Source: Curvibacter delicatus NBRC 14919 | Lineage (GTDB): Bacteria; Pseudomonadota; Gammaproteobacteria; Burkholderiales; Burkholderiaceae_C | DNA: 64,000 bases | Assembly (NCBI RefSeq): GCF_001592265.1 | Contig: NZ_BCWP01000014.1 | Location: 1 to 64,000 of the forward strand | Direction: 5' to 3' | Shown: positions 9,885-18,847 of the stretch, piece after piece | Layout: each line of letters begins with the position of its first letter | Numbering within the stretch: position 1 is the stretch's first letter | Made by a program: the position numbers and the translations under genes | Notes under the pieces: model-generated | Database searches by the model: none | Told to the model about the DNA's origin: nothing | What the model saw: only the letters and a program-made list of their open reading frames with translations

Positions 9885-12413
9885 TCAGATCCGGCGCGAA
9901 ACCCACTTCAGTACTTCAAACCAGCACAGGCCCACCGCAGCGCCCGCCAGCGCCAGCGCCCATAACCCGACCGGCAACGGCGCCATGTGCAGCACCTGCG
10001 TCAGGGGTGGCAGGTACAGCGCCAACGCCAGCAGCCCCAGCGTCAGGCCGCAGACCCACCACAGCGTGCGGTTGGGCACCTTGAGCGAAGCCAGCAGGCC
10101 GCTGGGCCCGGCACGGTTGGAGAAGATCAATGCCAGATTGCCCAGCACCAGGGTGGTGAAGGCCAGTGCCCGCGCCTGGGCTTCGTCCAGATGCTGGGCT
10201 CCCCAGAGTTGCGCCCCCATCACCACAACCAGCACACCCAGGCCCTGCAACAGGGCCAGCAACAGGGTGCGGCCGGCGAACAGCGGCGCAGCCGGGTCGC
10301 GCGGCGGGCGCTGCATCACGTCGCTGTCGGCCGGCTCGTTCTCGAACACCATGGAACAGGCCGGGTCGATGGCGAGCTCCAGCAGGGCGATGTGCATGGG
10401 ATACAGCACGATCGGCCAGCCCAGCAGCAGCGGCAACAGCGCCATGCCGGCAATCGGCACGTGCACGGCGAGGATGTAGGACATGGACTTGCGCAGGTTG
10501 TCGAAAATGCGCCGCCCCAGCCGCACGGCGCGCACGATGGAGGCGAAGTTGTCGTCCAGCAGCACGATGGCGGCCGCCTCGCGCGCCACGTCGGTGCCAC
10601 GCCCGCCCATGGCCACACCCACGTGGGCGGCCTTGAGCGCCGGCGCATCGTTGACGCCGTCGCCGGTCATGGCCACCACCGCACCATCGGCCTGCAGGGC
10701 CTGCACGATGCGCAGCTTCTGCGACGGCGCAATGCGCGCACAGATGCTCACCGTGCGCAGGCGCTGCTGCAGCTCGGCGTCATTCAGTTGCGCCAGCTCA
10801 TCACCGCCCAGCACCACGTCGGCCGGCAGGCCGGCCCGGCGGGCAATCGCCTGCGCCGTGACCGGATAGTCGCCGGTGATCATCACCACCCGAATGCCGG
10901 CCGCATGGCATTCGTGCATGGCCTGCGGGATTTCCTCACGCAGCGGATCGGCCAGGCCGAGCAGGCCGACGAATTCGAAGTCGAAGTCGTGCTCCTGCGC
11001 CGGCCAGGGTGGGCCGGCAAAACGCGCACGGGCCACCGCGAGCACGCGCAGGCCGCAGGCCGCCATGGCATCGGCGGCGGCGGCAATCGCCTTCTGGCGC
11101 ACGGCATCCAGGTGGCACAGATCGACGATGGCCTCGGACGCCCCCTTGGCAGCCACCACATGGGCCTCGCCCTCCACCGCCTTCCAGACCCGCGCCATGG
11201 CACGCAGCTCGGGCGTCAGACCATACTCCTGCGCCAGCGTCCAGTCGCGATGCAGATGCTCGGTTTGCGCCAGGAACTGCTGACCCAGGCGGTGAAACGC
11301 CTGTTCCATCGGATCCACGGGATCGCTCTGGCTGGCCAGGATGGCAAACTCGACCAAGGCATGAAAATTCTCGGCCAGCTCGGCACCCTGCACCTCGTCC
11401 AGCGCCAGATCGCGCCCGTTGGCATACAGGTGCGCCACGCGCATGCGATTGACGGTGAGGGTGCCGGTCTTGTCCACGCACAACACCGACGTCGCGCCCA
11501 GCGTCTCGATGGCCGCAATGCGGCGCGTCAGCACCTGCTCGCGTGACAGGCGCCAGGCGCCAAGCGCCGGCAGCACGGTTAGTACCACGGTGAATTCTTC
11601 CGGCAGCATGGCAATGGCCAGCGCAATGCCAGCCAGCAGCGCCTGCAGCCAGTCGCCATTCAACACCCCCTGGACCAGCACCAGCAGCAGACTCAAGGAC
11701 AGGCCCACCCAGGCCAGCCGGCGCACCAGCCGGTTGGTCTGCCGGCGCAGCGGTGACTCCTCGGCCTGCACGGTCTGCAGCGCCGCACCGATTTGCCCCA
11801 TCTGGCTGCGCCCCCCGGTCGCCGTGACCCGCGCCAAGCCTTGCCCCTGCACCACCAGCGTGCCGGCATACAGCGCTGCCGAGTCCTCCCCGCCAGGTAC
11901 GGCAGCCGCCACACCGGCCCCGGGCTGCTTGCGCACCGGCACCGACTCCCCAGTGAGCAGCGATTCGTCCACCTGCAACTCGCCGCCCGACAGCAACTCG
12001 GCATCGGCGGCCACACGGTCGCCTTCGGCCAGCAGCATGATGTCGCCGCAAACGAGCTCAAGGCCGGCAATCAGCTGCTGGCGGCCATCGCGAATGACAC
12101 GGGCCCGCGGGCTGGAGAGATCGCGCAGCGCCTGGATGGCGCGTTCGGTCTTGCCTTCCTGGTACAGCGTCAAACCCAGCACCACCAGCACCATCAACGC
12201 CAGGCTCAGGCTCTCCTGCAAATCGCCCAGCACCAGATAAAGGCAGGCGGCCACCAGCAGCAGCCCGAACATGGGCTCCCGCATAGTCTCCCACACGATG
12301 TGGCGCCAGGTGCGGGCACCACCGCCGGGCAAGCCATTGGGGCCGTCCGCCGCCAGGCGGCGGGCGGCTTCCGCGCTGCTCAGCCCTTGTTCGGCGCCCG
12401 CAGCCTTGATCAT
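9885..12413 (-). CDS. Cation-translocating P-type ATPase
   Basis: This 842-aa inner-membrane pump belongs to the P2 (calcium/cation) group. The N-terminal cation-ATPase region (LSSAEAARRLAADGPNGL) is followed by a membrane hairpin, the actuator motif LLTGESVPVRK, and a PEEF site in membrane helix 4. The phosphorylation site is DKTGTLTVN (Asp314), and the hinge motif is MTGDGVNDAPALKAAH. A C-terminal membrane domain includes an acidic MVFENEPAD loop. The start is ATG 12413 because it overlaps the stop of the RND permease (ATGA) and gives a normal N-terminus. Coupling to an RND efflux pump is unusual; the transported ion is not evident. Confidence 0.9.
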   Translation of the reverse strand: MIKAAGAEQGLSSAEAARRLAADGPNGLPGGGARTWRHIVWETMREPMFGLLLVAACLYLVLGDLQESLSLALMVLVVLGLTLYQEGKTERAIQALRDLSSPRARVIRDGRQQLIAGLELVCGDIMLLAEGDRVAADAELLSGGELQVDESLLTGESVPVRKQPGAGVAAAVPGGEDSAALYAGTLVVQGQGLARVTATGGRSQMGQIGAALQTVQAEESPLRRQTNRLVRRLAWVGLSLSLLLVLVQGVLNGDWLQALLAGIALAIAMLPEEFTVVLTVLPALGAWRLSREQVLTRRIAAIETLGATSVLCVDKTGTLTVNRMRVAHLYANGRDLALDEVQGAELAENFHALVEFAILASQSDPVDPMEQAFHRLGQQFLAQTEHLHRDWTLAQEYGLTPELRAMARVWKAVEGEAHVVAAKGASEAIVDLCHLDAVRQKAIAAAADAMAACGLRVLAVARARFAGPPWPAQEHDFDFEFVGLLGLADPLREEIPQAMHECHAAGIRVVMITGDYPVTAQAIARRAGLPADVVLGGDELAQLNDAELQQRLRTVSICARIAPSQKLRIVQALQADGAVVAMTGDGVNDAPALKAAHVGVAMGGRGTDVAREAAAIVLLDDNFASIVRAVRLGRRIFDNLRKSMSYILAVHVPIAGMALLPLLLGWPIVLYPMHIALLELAIDPACSMVFENEPADSDVMQRPPRDPAAPLFAGRTLLLALLQGLGVLVVVMGAQLWGAQHLDEAQARALAFTTLVLGNLALIFSNRAGPSGLLASLKVPNRTLWWVCGLTLGLLALALYLPPLTQVLHMAPLPVGLWALALAGAAVGLCWFEVLKWVSRRI

Positions 12414-15400
12414 GCGTGGGTCGCGCCTTCCTTGGCAGGCTCGGTGCCGTGGGGCAGCGCCTCGTCCGCCACGGCCTGCTTGTTGGCACCCGGCGCGTGC
12501 TTGCGTGCCAGCAGGGTGTACATGGTCGGCACCACGAAGATGGTGAGCAGTGTGCCCAGCGTCATGCCACCCACAATCACCCAGCCGATCTGGATACGGC
12601 TTTCGGCACCGGCACCGGTGGACAACGCCAGCGGCACGGCGCCCAGCACCATGGCACCGGTGGTCATGAGGATCGGGCGCAGGCGCTGGCTGGCAGCCTT
12701 CACCACAGCCTCGAACATGTCCATGCCCTGCTCGCGCATCTGGTTGGCAAACTCGACAATCAGGATGCCGTGCTTGGTGATCAGGCCCACCAGCGTGATC
12801 AGGCCGATCTGCGAATACACATTGAGCGAACCGTTGCTCCACTGCAGCGCCAGCAAGGCACCGATCATGGACAGCGGCACCGACAGCATGATGACGAAGG
12901 GATCAATGAAACTTTCGAACTGTGCCGCCAGCACCAGGAAGATGAACAGCAGCGCCAGGACGAAAACAATGGTCAGCGAGCCCTGCGAACTCTTGAACTC
13001 GCGCGAGGTGCCGTTCACATCCGTCGTGTAGCCGGGTTTCAACGCTCGGGCGCTGACCTGGTCGAGGAAATCCAGCGCCTCGCCCAGCGAATAATTGGGC
13101 GCCAGATTGGCCGTGATGGTGACGGCGCGGCGCTGGCTGAAGTGGTTCAGTTCGCGTGGCGCCACCGCCTCGCGCACCTTCACCAGCGAGGCCAGCGGGA
13201 TCATGGTGTCGTTGCGGCCGCGCACGAAGATCCGCTCGATGTCGTCCGGCGTGTCACGGCCAACCGACTGGGTCTGCACGATCACGTCGTACTGGTCGCC
13301 CTCGCGCTTGTAGCGCGTGACCTGCCGGCCACCGAGCATGGTCTCGATGGCACGCGCCACCACATCGACGCCGACGCCGAGATCGGACGCCTTCTCACGA
13401 TCGACGTCGATCTTGAGTTCCGGCTTGTTCAGGCGCAGGTCAACGTCCGGCGTCAGGAAACCGGGGTTCTTGCCGATTTCTTCCAGGAACTGGCGCGTCA
13501 CACCGCTGAGATTCTCGTAGCTGTCAGAGGTCAGGATCACGAAATTGACCGGCCGCTCGCGGAACCCCTGTCCCAGCGAAGGCGGCGTGATCGGGAACGC
13601 CGACACACCGGGCAGCGCATTGATCTTGGGCTGCATCTCGCGCGCCATCTCCAGCGTCGTGCGCTTGCGCTGCTCCCAGTCGATGGCGCGGAAGAACACG
13701 TTGGACTGGCTCACCGTCGGATTGCCCGTGACCGTGAAGATGCGGTCGAACTCCGGGTAAGGCGCGCCGATGCGTTCGATCGCATTGGCATACTTTTCGG
13801 TGTAGTCGAGCGTGGCACCGTCCGGGGCATTGATCACGTTCAGGATCACACCGCGGTCTTCCAGCGGGGCCAGCTCGCGCTTCATGCCCGGCAGGATGGC
13901 CCAGATCGCCAGGCCGACGCCGGCCATCACCAGCAGGACCACCCAGCGCATCCCCAGGACGCGGCGCAACAGCCGCTCATAGCCATCGCTGATGCCGGTC
14001 AGCACCTTCTCCATCCAGCGGTCAAAGAACCAGGGCTTGGCGTTGTGCCGCAACAGCTGCGAGCACATCATGGGCGAAAGCGTCAGGGCAATGAAGCCGG
14101 AGACGACCACCGCCCCCGCCAGAGCCAGCGCGAACTCGATGAACAGCCGCCCGGTACGCCCGGGCGTGAAGGCCAGAGGCGCATAAACGGCGGCCAGCGT
14201 CAGCGTCATGGCCACCACGGCGAAACCAACTTCCTTGGCGCCCTTTATGGCCGCGCTGAAGGGGTCCAGCCCTTCCTCGATGTGGCGGTAGATGTTCTCC
14301 AGCACCACGATGGCATCGTCCACCACCAGGCCAATGGCCAGCACCAGCGCCAGCAGCGTCAGGGTGTTGACGGTGAAGCCGGCCAGCGCCATCAGTGCGA
14401 AGGTCCCCACCAGGCTGACCGGGATGGTGACGATGGGAATGATGGACGCACGCAGGGTGCGCAGGAAGACGAAGATCACCAGCGCCACCAGCACCACCGC
14501 CTCGATGATGGTCTTGTAGACGCCCTTGACCGAACGGTCAATGAAGATCGAGTTGTCGTTGGCCACGTCGATGCTGATGCCCGGCGGCAGGTCGGCCTTG
14601 AGCTTGGGGATCATCTCGCGCACGCCCTGACTCAACACCAACGGGTTGGCTGTGGCCTGGCGGATCACACCGGCCGAGATGGCCTCGCGGCCGTTCAGGC
14701 GCACGGAGGTGCGTTCCTCGGCAGCCCCCTCTTCGATGCGTGCGACATCACGCAGCTTGACCGGAAAGCCGTTGACAGTCTTGATCACAATCTCGCCGAA
14801 TTGCGCCGGCGTGCGCAAGTCGGTATTCGACGTCACCGAGAACTCGCGCTGCCGGCTCTCGATACGCCCGGCCGGCACTTCGAGGTTGCTGCGGCGCAGG
14901 GCATCCTCGGCGTCCTGGGTGGTGAGCTTGTAGGCCGCCAGCCGGTCGGGGTCGAGCCAGACGCGCATGGCGAACTTGCGCTCACCAAAGATACGCACAT
15001 CGGCCGCGCCAGTCACGGTCTGCAGGCGCGGCTTGACAATGCGGTTGACCAGCTCGTTGATCTGCAGCGCATTGAGCGTGTCGCTGGAGAACGCCAGCCA
15101 GATCACCGGGAAGGCGTCGGCCTCGACCTTGGCAATCACCGGTTCCTCGATCGCCTGCGGCAGCTTGTTGCGCACGCGCGCCGTGCGGTCGCGCACCTCG
15201 GCGGCCGCGGCATCGGCGTCCTTCTCCAGGCGGAAACGCACCGTGATCTGCGCCTGCTCGGCACGCGAGATCGAGGTGATGACGTCCACCGCGTCGATGC
15301 CGGCAATCGAGTCTTCCAGCGGCTTGGCCACCTGCGACTCCACCACCTCGGCCGAAGCGCCGGCGTATTTGACCGAGACGGTCACCACCGGCTCGTCGAT

Positions 15401-15517
15401 CTTGGGGTACTCGCGCACCGGCAGCTTGGTAAAGCTGACCGCGCCAATGAGCAACACCAGCAGTGACAGCACGGTGGCGAACACCGGCCGGCGAATGGCT
15501 ACTTCAGGCAATTGCAT
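12410..15517 (-). CDS. RND efflux permease (AcrB/MexB-like)
   Basis: This is a proton-driven inner-membrane efflux transporter of 1035 aa, the usual length for the HAE1 group. It starts with a membrane helix (FATVLSLLVLLIGAVSFTKLP). Periplasmic porter domains lie in both halves, and helix 4 has the proton-relay aspartate pair (GLVVDDAIVVLENI). In the second half there is a GLITKHGILIVEFAN helix. It is 23 bases downstream of the adaptor gene and overlaps the P-type ATPase. No outer-membrane TolC-type channel is encoded here, so it would have to borrow one. The substrate is unknown. Confidence 0.95.
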   Translation of the reverse strand: MQLPEVAIRRPVFATVLSLLVLLIGAVSFTKLPVREYPKIDEPVVTVSVKYAGASAEVVESQVAKPLEDSIAGIDAVDVITSISRAEQAQITVRFRLEKDADAAAAEVRDRTARVRNKLPQAIEEPVIAKVEADAFPVIWLAFSSDTLNALQINELVNRIVKPRLQTVTGAADVRIFGERKFAMRVWLDPDRLAAYKLTTQDAEDALRRSNLEVPAGRIESRQREFSVTSNTDLRTPAQFGEIVIKTVNGFPVKLRDVARIEEGAAEERTSVRLNGREAISAGVIRQATANPLVLSQGVREMIPKLKADLPPGISIDVANDNSIFIDRSVKGVYKTIIEAVVLVALVIFVFLRTLRASIIPIVTIPVSLVGTFALMALAGFTVNTLTLLALVLAIGLVVDDAIVVLENIYRHIEEGLDPFSAAIKGAKEVGFAVVAMTLTLAAVYAPLAFTPGRTGRLFIEFALALAGAVVVSGFIALTLSPMMCSQLLRHNAKPWFFDRWMEKVLTGISDGYERLLRRVLGMRWVVLLVMAGVGLAIWAILPGMKRELAPLEDRGVILNVINAPDGATLDYTEKYANAIERIGAPYPEFDRIFTVTGNPTVSQSNVFFRAIDWEQRKRTTLEMAREMQPKINALPGVSAFPITPPSLGQGFRERPVNFVILTSDSYENLSGVTRQFLEEIGKNPGFLTPDVDLRLNKPELKIDVDREKASDLGVGVDVVARAIETMLGGRQVTRYKREGDQYDVIVQTQSVGRDTPDDIERIFVRGRNDTMIPLASLVKVREAVAPRELNHFSQRRAVTITANLAPNYSLGEALDFLDQVSARALKPGYTTDVNGTSREFKSSQGSLTIVFVLALLFIFLVLAAQFESFIDPFVIMLSVPLSMIGALLALQWSNGSLNVYSQIGLITLVGLITKHGILIVEFANQMREQGMDMFEAVVKAASQRLRPILMTTGAMVLGAVPLALSTGAGAESRIQIGWVIVGGMTLGTLLTIFVVPTMYTLLARKHAPGANKQAVADEALPHGTEPAKEGATHA

Positions 15518-15540
15518 GAACCGCTCCGTGCCTCAGGCGT

Positions 15541-16689
15541 TCAAGGCTTGGCCGCCGGGGGGCGGCCGGTGTCGATGACCTTGATCACCGTGCCATCTTT
15601 CTGCAAGCGTTGGTGGCCTGCTGTCACCACTGTGTCGCCTTCGCTCAGGCCGTCGAGAATTTCCACCCGACCCGGGCGGCGGATGCCGACCTTGACCTCC
15701 ACCCGCTTCGAGACCTGGTTGTCCTTCTCCGCGCCGTTGACCACCTTGATCACGAACTGGCGCCCGCCCTGCGGCACGATGGCCTCCTCCGGAATCACCT
15801 TGGCCCGCTCCCGCTCGCCGAACACCGTGGTAACCCGGGCGAACATGCCCGGGCGCAACACCTGCTGGCGGTTGTCGATGGTGGCGCGCACGGCAATGGA
15901 GCGGCCATTGGCATCGATCAGGGGGTCAACCGCCTGGATCAGGGCGTCGAACTTGCGCCCCGGCAAGGCATCGATCTCGACCACGGCCTTCTGGCCCTTG
16001 CTCACCTGCGTCTGGAAACGCTCGGGCAGGCGGTAATCCACATAGACCACATCGATGTCCTCGACGTTGACCATGTCGGTACCGTCCTTCAGGTAGTCGC
16101 CGACATTGACCGCACGGATGCCGGCGATGCCGTCGAACGGCGCCACGATCTTCAGGCGTGCCGCCGTGGCCTGCGCCAGGGCCAGCTTGGCCAGGGCGAC
16201 GTCCAGGTTGGCAGCACTCTCGTCCACCGTGCGCTGGCTGATGAAGTTCTGCGCCAGCAACTCCTGGTTGCGCTTGTGGTTGGCACGCGCAATCGACAGT
16301 TCCGCCTCACTTTGCTTGACCTGGGCCTGCGGCAACTGGTCGTCGAGCTGCACCAGCAGCTGACCACGGCGCACACGTTCGCCGTCGCGGAAATTGAGGC
16401 GGGTCACACGACCGCTGACCTCGGGCCGCAGCACCACCCCCTGGCGCGAGCGCAGGCTGCCGACCGCCTGCACGTCATCCACCAGCTTGCTGATTTCCAC
16501 CCGGGCCACCTCGACCGTGACCGGTCGGCTGGCACCGGCTGCAGCACTGGAGGCTGGTGCCGGGCCGGCGGCTGCGCCTGGCGCAGGCGTATCGGAGGAT
16601 GGAGCCCGGTGCTGATACCACCACGCGGCCCCGGAAGCCGCCACGATGCCGACAGCGGCAACGACTGGATAAAGAAGTTTGGATGCCAT
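15541..16689 (-). CDS. RND efflux periplasmic adaptor (HlyD/MFP)
   Basis: This membrane-fusion protein links the RND permease to an outer-membrane channel. From ATG 16689 it has 382 aa. An N-terminal membrane anchor (LLYPVVAAVGIVAASGAAWW) precedes an Ala/Pro-rich linker and a lipoyl-like half-motif (GSLRSRQGVVLRPEVSGRV). A coiled-coil hairpin (about 110-160) and beta-barrel domains (FDGIAGIRAVNVGDYL) complete it. A longer form starting at 16719 would add MFLHEKKSAF, which looks less like a genuine N-terminus. It is the first gene of the adaptor-permease-ATPase operon. Confidence 0.93.
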   Translation of the reverse strand: MASKLLYPVVAAVGIVAASGAAWWYQHRAPSSDTPAPGAAAGPAPASSAAAGASRPVTVEVARVEISKLVDDVQAVGSLRSRQGVVLRPEVSGRVTRLNFRDGERVRRGQLLVQLDDQLPQAQVKQSEAELSIARANHKRNQELLAQNFISQRTVDESAANLDVALAKLALAQATAARLKIVAPFDGIAGIRAVNVGDYLKDGTDMVNVEDIDVVYVDYRLPERFQTQVSKGQKAVVEIDALPGRKFDALIQAVDPLIDANGRSIAVRATIDNRQQVLRPGMFARVTTVFGERERAKVIPEEAIVPQGGRQFVIKVVNGAEKDNQVSKRVEVKVGIRRPGRVEILDGLSEGDTVVTAGHQRLQKDGTVIKVIDTGRPPAAKP

Positions 16690-16825
16690 GAACGCTGATT
16701 TCTTCTCGTGCAGGAACACTCTCTGAACAATCTGCCAATGTAGCAGCCCCCCATGGTCACTGCATGCGTGATGTCCCTAGCCCATTGGCCGAAACGGGCA
16801 ACTTTGCCTGCTCTTTACACACGGG

Positions 16826-17275
16826 CTAGGCCTGCCGCATGGCCTGCTCCACCCCCCGGTTGGCCAGATCATCGGCCCGCTCATTGCCCGGATCACCGTT
16901 GTGACCCTTGACCCAGCGCCACTCGATCTTGTGGCCGGCGTTCGCCACCAGGGTGTCCAGCCGCTGCCACAGATCGACGTTCTTCACCGGCTGCTTGGAG
17001 GCCGTCTTCCAGCCCTTGGCTTTCCAGCCCACCAGCCACTCGGTCATGCCCTTGAGCACGTACTGGCTGTCGGCATGCAGGAACACATGGCAGGGGCGTT
17101 TGAGTGCCTCCAGGGCCATGATCACCGCCATCAGTTCCATGCGGTTGTTGGTGGTCTCACGCTCGCCGCCAAACAGCTCTTTTTCGGTGGCGCCGGATTT
17201 CAGCAGCACACCCCAGCCACCTGGGCCAGGATTGCCCTTGCAGGCGCCATCGGTATAGATTTCAACGTGGTTCAA
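16826..17275 (-). CDS. rnhA: Ribonuclease HI
   Basis: RNase HI cuts RNA in RNA-DNA hybrids, removing primers and R-loops. Starting at TTG 17275 the protein has 149 aa, the family norm. The DEDD active site is visible: Asp in [15 protein letters not shown], Glu in NNRMELMAV, Asp in LHADSQYV, and a late Asp in [12 protein letters not shown]. The TTG start overlaps the upstream methyltransferase stop (TTGA). No ATG in frame would give a normal N-terminus, since the motif begins within eight residues, so the TTG start is well supported. Confidence 0.95.
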   Translation of the reverse strand: MNHVEIYTDGACKGNPGPGGWGVLLKSGATEKELFGGERETTNNRMELMAVIMALEALKRPCHVFLHADSQYVLKGMTEWLVGWKAKGWKTASKQPVKNVDLWQRLDTLVANAGHKIEWRWVKGHNGDPGNERADDLANRGVEQAMRQA

Positions 17276-18078
17276 TCGGTTTTCCCATTCATCGTGATCA
17301 CGTGATTGTCGCTGCTGCGGTTGGCCATCGGCACCGTGGCACTGGCCCGGCTGGGCACCGTCTTCCAGCTGGCGCCGAGCAGGCGCACACCGTGCACGCG
17401 CTTGACCGCCACCAGAAAATACACGGCACCAAAAATCGGCCACCAGCGCGCGCCCAGGCGGTCCAGCCCCTCCAGACGGCGCTGCCACTTCTCGGCACGC
17501 ACCGCCGGCAGGTAGCAGCCGAAATGGCCGTCTTCGATCTCGAAGTCGAGCAGATGCAGCCAGTCGCGCAGGCGGCGGTAGCCGATCAACTGGGGTAACT
17601 CCGGCAAAAAAGGCTCACCCCAGCCAAGACGCCGGCACAAGCGGTCGCGTTGCCGGCGCAGCCCCCACAGGCTGGCCGGATTGAAACCACTGATCACCAC
17701 CCGCCCTTCGGGCACCAGCACGCGCGCCACCTCACGCAAGGTGGCATGCGGATCAGGGTGGCTGTCCAGCGCGTGCGGCAGCGCCACCAGATCGAGGCTG
17801 GACGCCGGGAACGGGAGGGCCGCGTAATCGGTCAGCAAGGCCAGGGGGCGCTGGCCGAGTGACGCTGGCCGGGCCTGCATCGGCTCGCCCATGGCCAGCC
17901 AGCGATGCGGCATGCGATTGGCCTGCAGGGCATCCAGTGCCGGCAGCCCCAGCTGCAGGGCGTGGTAGCCGAAGATGTCGGCCACCGCCTGCTCGAACTG
18001 GCGGTGTTCCCAGTCGAGCAGATAGCGTCCCGGCGGGGCCCCAAACCAGTCCTGCAAACCTATAATCCCATTGCTCAT
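17272..18078 (-). CDS. SAM-dependent methyltransferase
   Basis: This is a class I methyltransferase-like protein of 268 aa from ATG 18078. The SAM motif is degenerate in the N-terminal half, but the post-motif segments are typical: [40 protein letters not shown] split over about residues 100-140. A C-terminal part contains a hydrophobic stretch ([16 protein letters not shown]). The family commonly lies between gloB and rnhA in beta- and gammaproteobacteria; the substrate is unknown to me. Its ATG overlaps the gloB ATG on the opposite strand at the palindrome CATG. Confidence 0.85.
   Translation of the reverse strand: MSNGIIGLQDWFGAPPGRYLLDWEHRQFEQAVADIFGYHALQLGLPALDALQANRMPHRWLAMGEPMQARPASLGQRPLALLTDYAALPFPASSLDLVALPHALDSHPDPHATLREVARVLVPEGRVVISGFNPASLWGLRRQRDRLCRRLGWGEPFLPELPQLIGYRRLRDWLHLLDFEIEDGHFGCYLPAVRAEKWQRRLEGLDRLGARWWPIFGAVYFLVAVKRVHGVRLLGASWKTVPSRASATVPMANRSSDNHVITMNGKTD
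18061..18066 (+). promoter_or_regulatory. Possible gloB -10 box (TATAAT)
   Basis: A perfect TATAAT lies only 11 bases before the gloB ATG at 18077. Transcription would then begin around 18073, giving an almost leaderless mRNA. No clear -35 hexamer is seen at the usual distance, so the call is tentative. Confidence 0.35.
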
Positions 18079-18847
18079 GGTCTTGATTCCACTTCCTGCT
18101 CTGGCCGACAACTACATCTGGATGCTGCACGACGGGCATCAGGCCCTTGTCGTCGACCCCGGAGACGCACAACCGGTGATGCAGGCATTGCAGGATCAGA
18201 ACCTGCAGTTGCAGGCCATTCTAGTCACCCACCACCATGCCGATCATGTCGGCGGCGTGACGGCGCTGCGCGAAGCCACCGGCGCCACCGTGTACGGGCC
18301 GGCAGCGGAAGACATCCCCGAACCGCTGGTTCGCCTCAGTGGCGGCGACCAGTTGCAGGCCATTGGCATCGACTTCCAGGTGCTGGACGTGCCCGGCCAC
18401 ACAGCCGGCCATATCGCCTTTTATGCCGCCGACATGGACGGCAGCCCGCTGCTGTTCTGCGGCGACACCCTGTTTTCCGGCGGCTGCGGCCGCCTGTTCG
18501 AAGGCACGCCGGCGCAGATGCTGGCCTCGCTCGACCAGTTGGCAGCCCTGCCCGGCACCACCCGCGTCTGCTGCACGCACGAATACACCCTGAGCAACCT
18601 GCGCTTTGCCCGTGCCGTCGAGCCGGACAATGCGGCGCTCGCCCGCTACACGGCCGAGTGCGAAGCCCGGCGCGCGCGCCAGTTGCCCACCCTGCCCTCG
18701 TCGATCGCGCTGGAACGCGAGATCAACCCTTTTCTGCGTTCGCGCCAACCCAGCGTCACGGCGGCCGTGCAGACCTTCGATGCGGCCGCCCGCCATGAGA
18801 CCGCTGTGTTTGGCGCCTTGCGTGAATGGAAGAACCAGTTCAAATGA
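18077..18847 (+). CDS. gloB: Hydroxyacylglutathione hydrolase (glyoxalase II)
   Basis: Glyoxalase II hydrolyses S-lactoylglutathione to lactate and glutathione, completing methylglyoxal detoxification. The protein has 256 aa from ATG 18077. The metallo-beta-lactamase motif THHHADHVGG is at about residues 53-62. Further metal ligands are in DVPGHTAGHIAF, FCGDTLFSGGCGRLFEG and CTHEYTLSNLRFA. It ends with the family tail containing FGALREWKNQF. The start codon overlaps the divergent methyltransferase start. Its stop overlaps the mltD start (ATGA). Confidence 0.96.
   Translation: MVLIPLPALADNYIWMLHDGHQALVVDPGDAQPVMQALQDQNLQLQAILVTHHHADHVGGVTALREATGATVYGPAAEDIPEPLVRLSGGDQLQAIGIDFQVLDVPGHTAGHIAFYAADMDGSPLLFCGDTLFSGGCGRLFEGTPAQMLASLDQLAALPGTTRVCCTHEYTLSNLRFARAVEPDNAALARYTAECEARRARQLPTLPSSIALEREINPFLRSRQPSVTAAVQTFDAAARHETAVFGALREWKNQFK

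Noticed and set aside
12414-12842. Longer start for the P-type ATPase (985 aa)
   Set aside because: The extra 143 residues lie inside the RND permease in another frame and are unlike any ATPase N-terminus. ATG 12413 overlaps the permease stop as expected for a coupled gene.
12416-15466. Plus-strand open frame of about 1016 codons opposite the RND permease
   Set aside because: The composition is His/Gln/Arg-rich, as expected for the antisense of a membrane protein, and no motif is seen.
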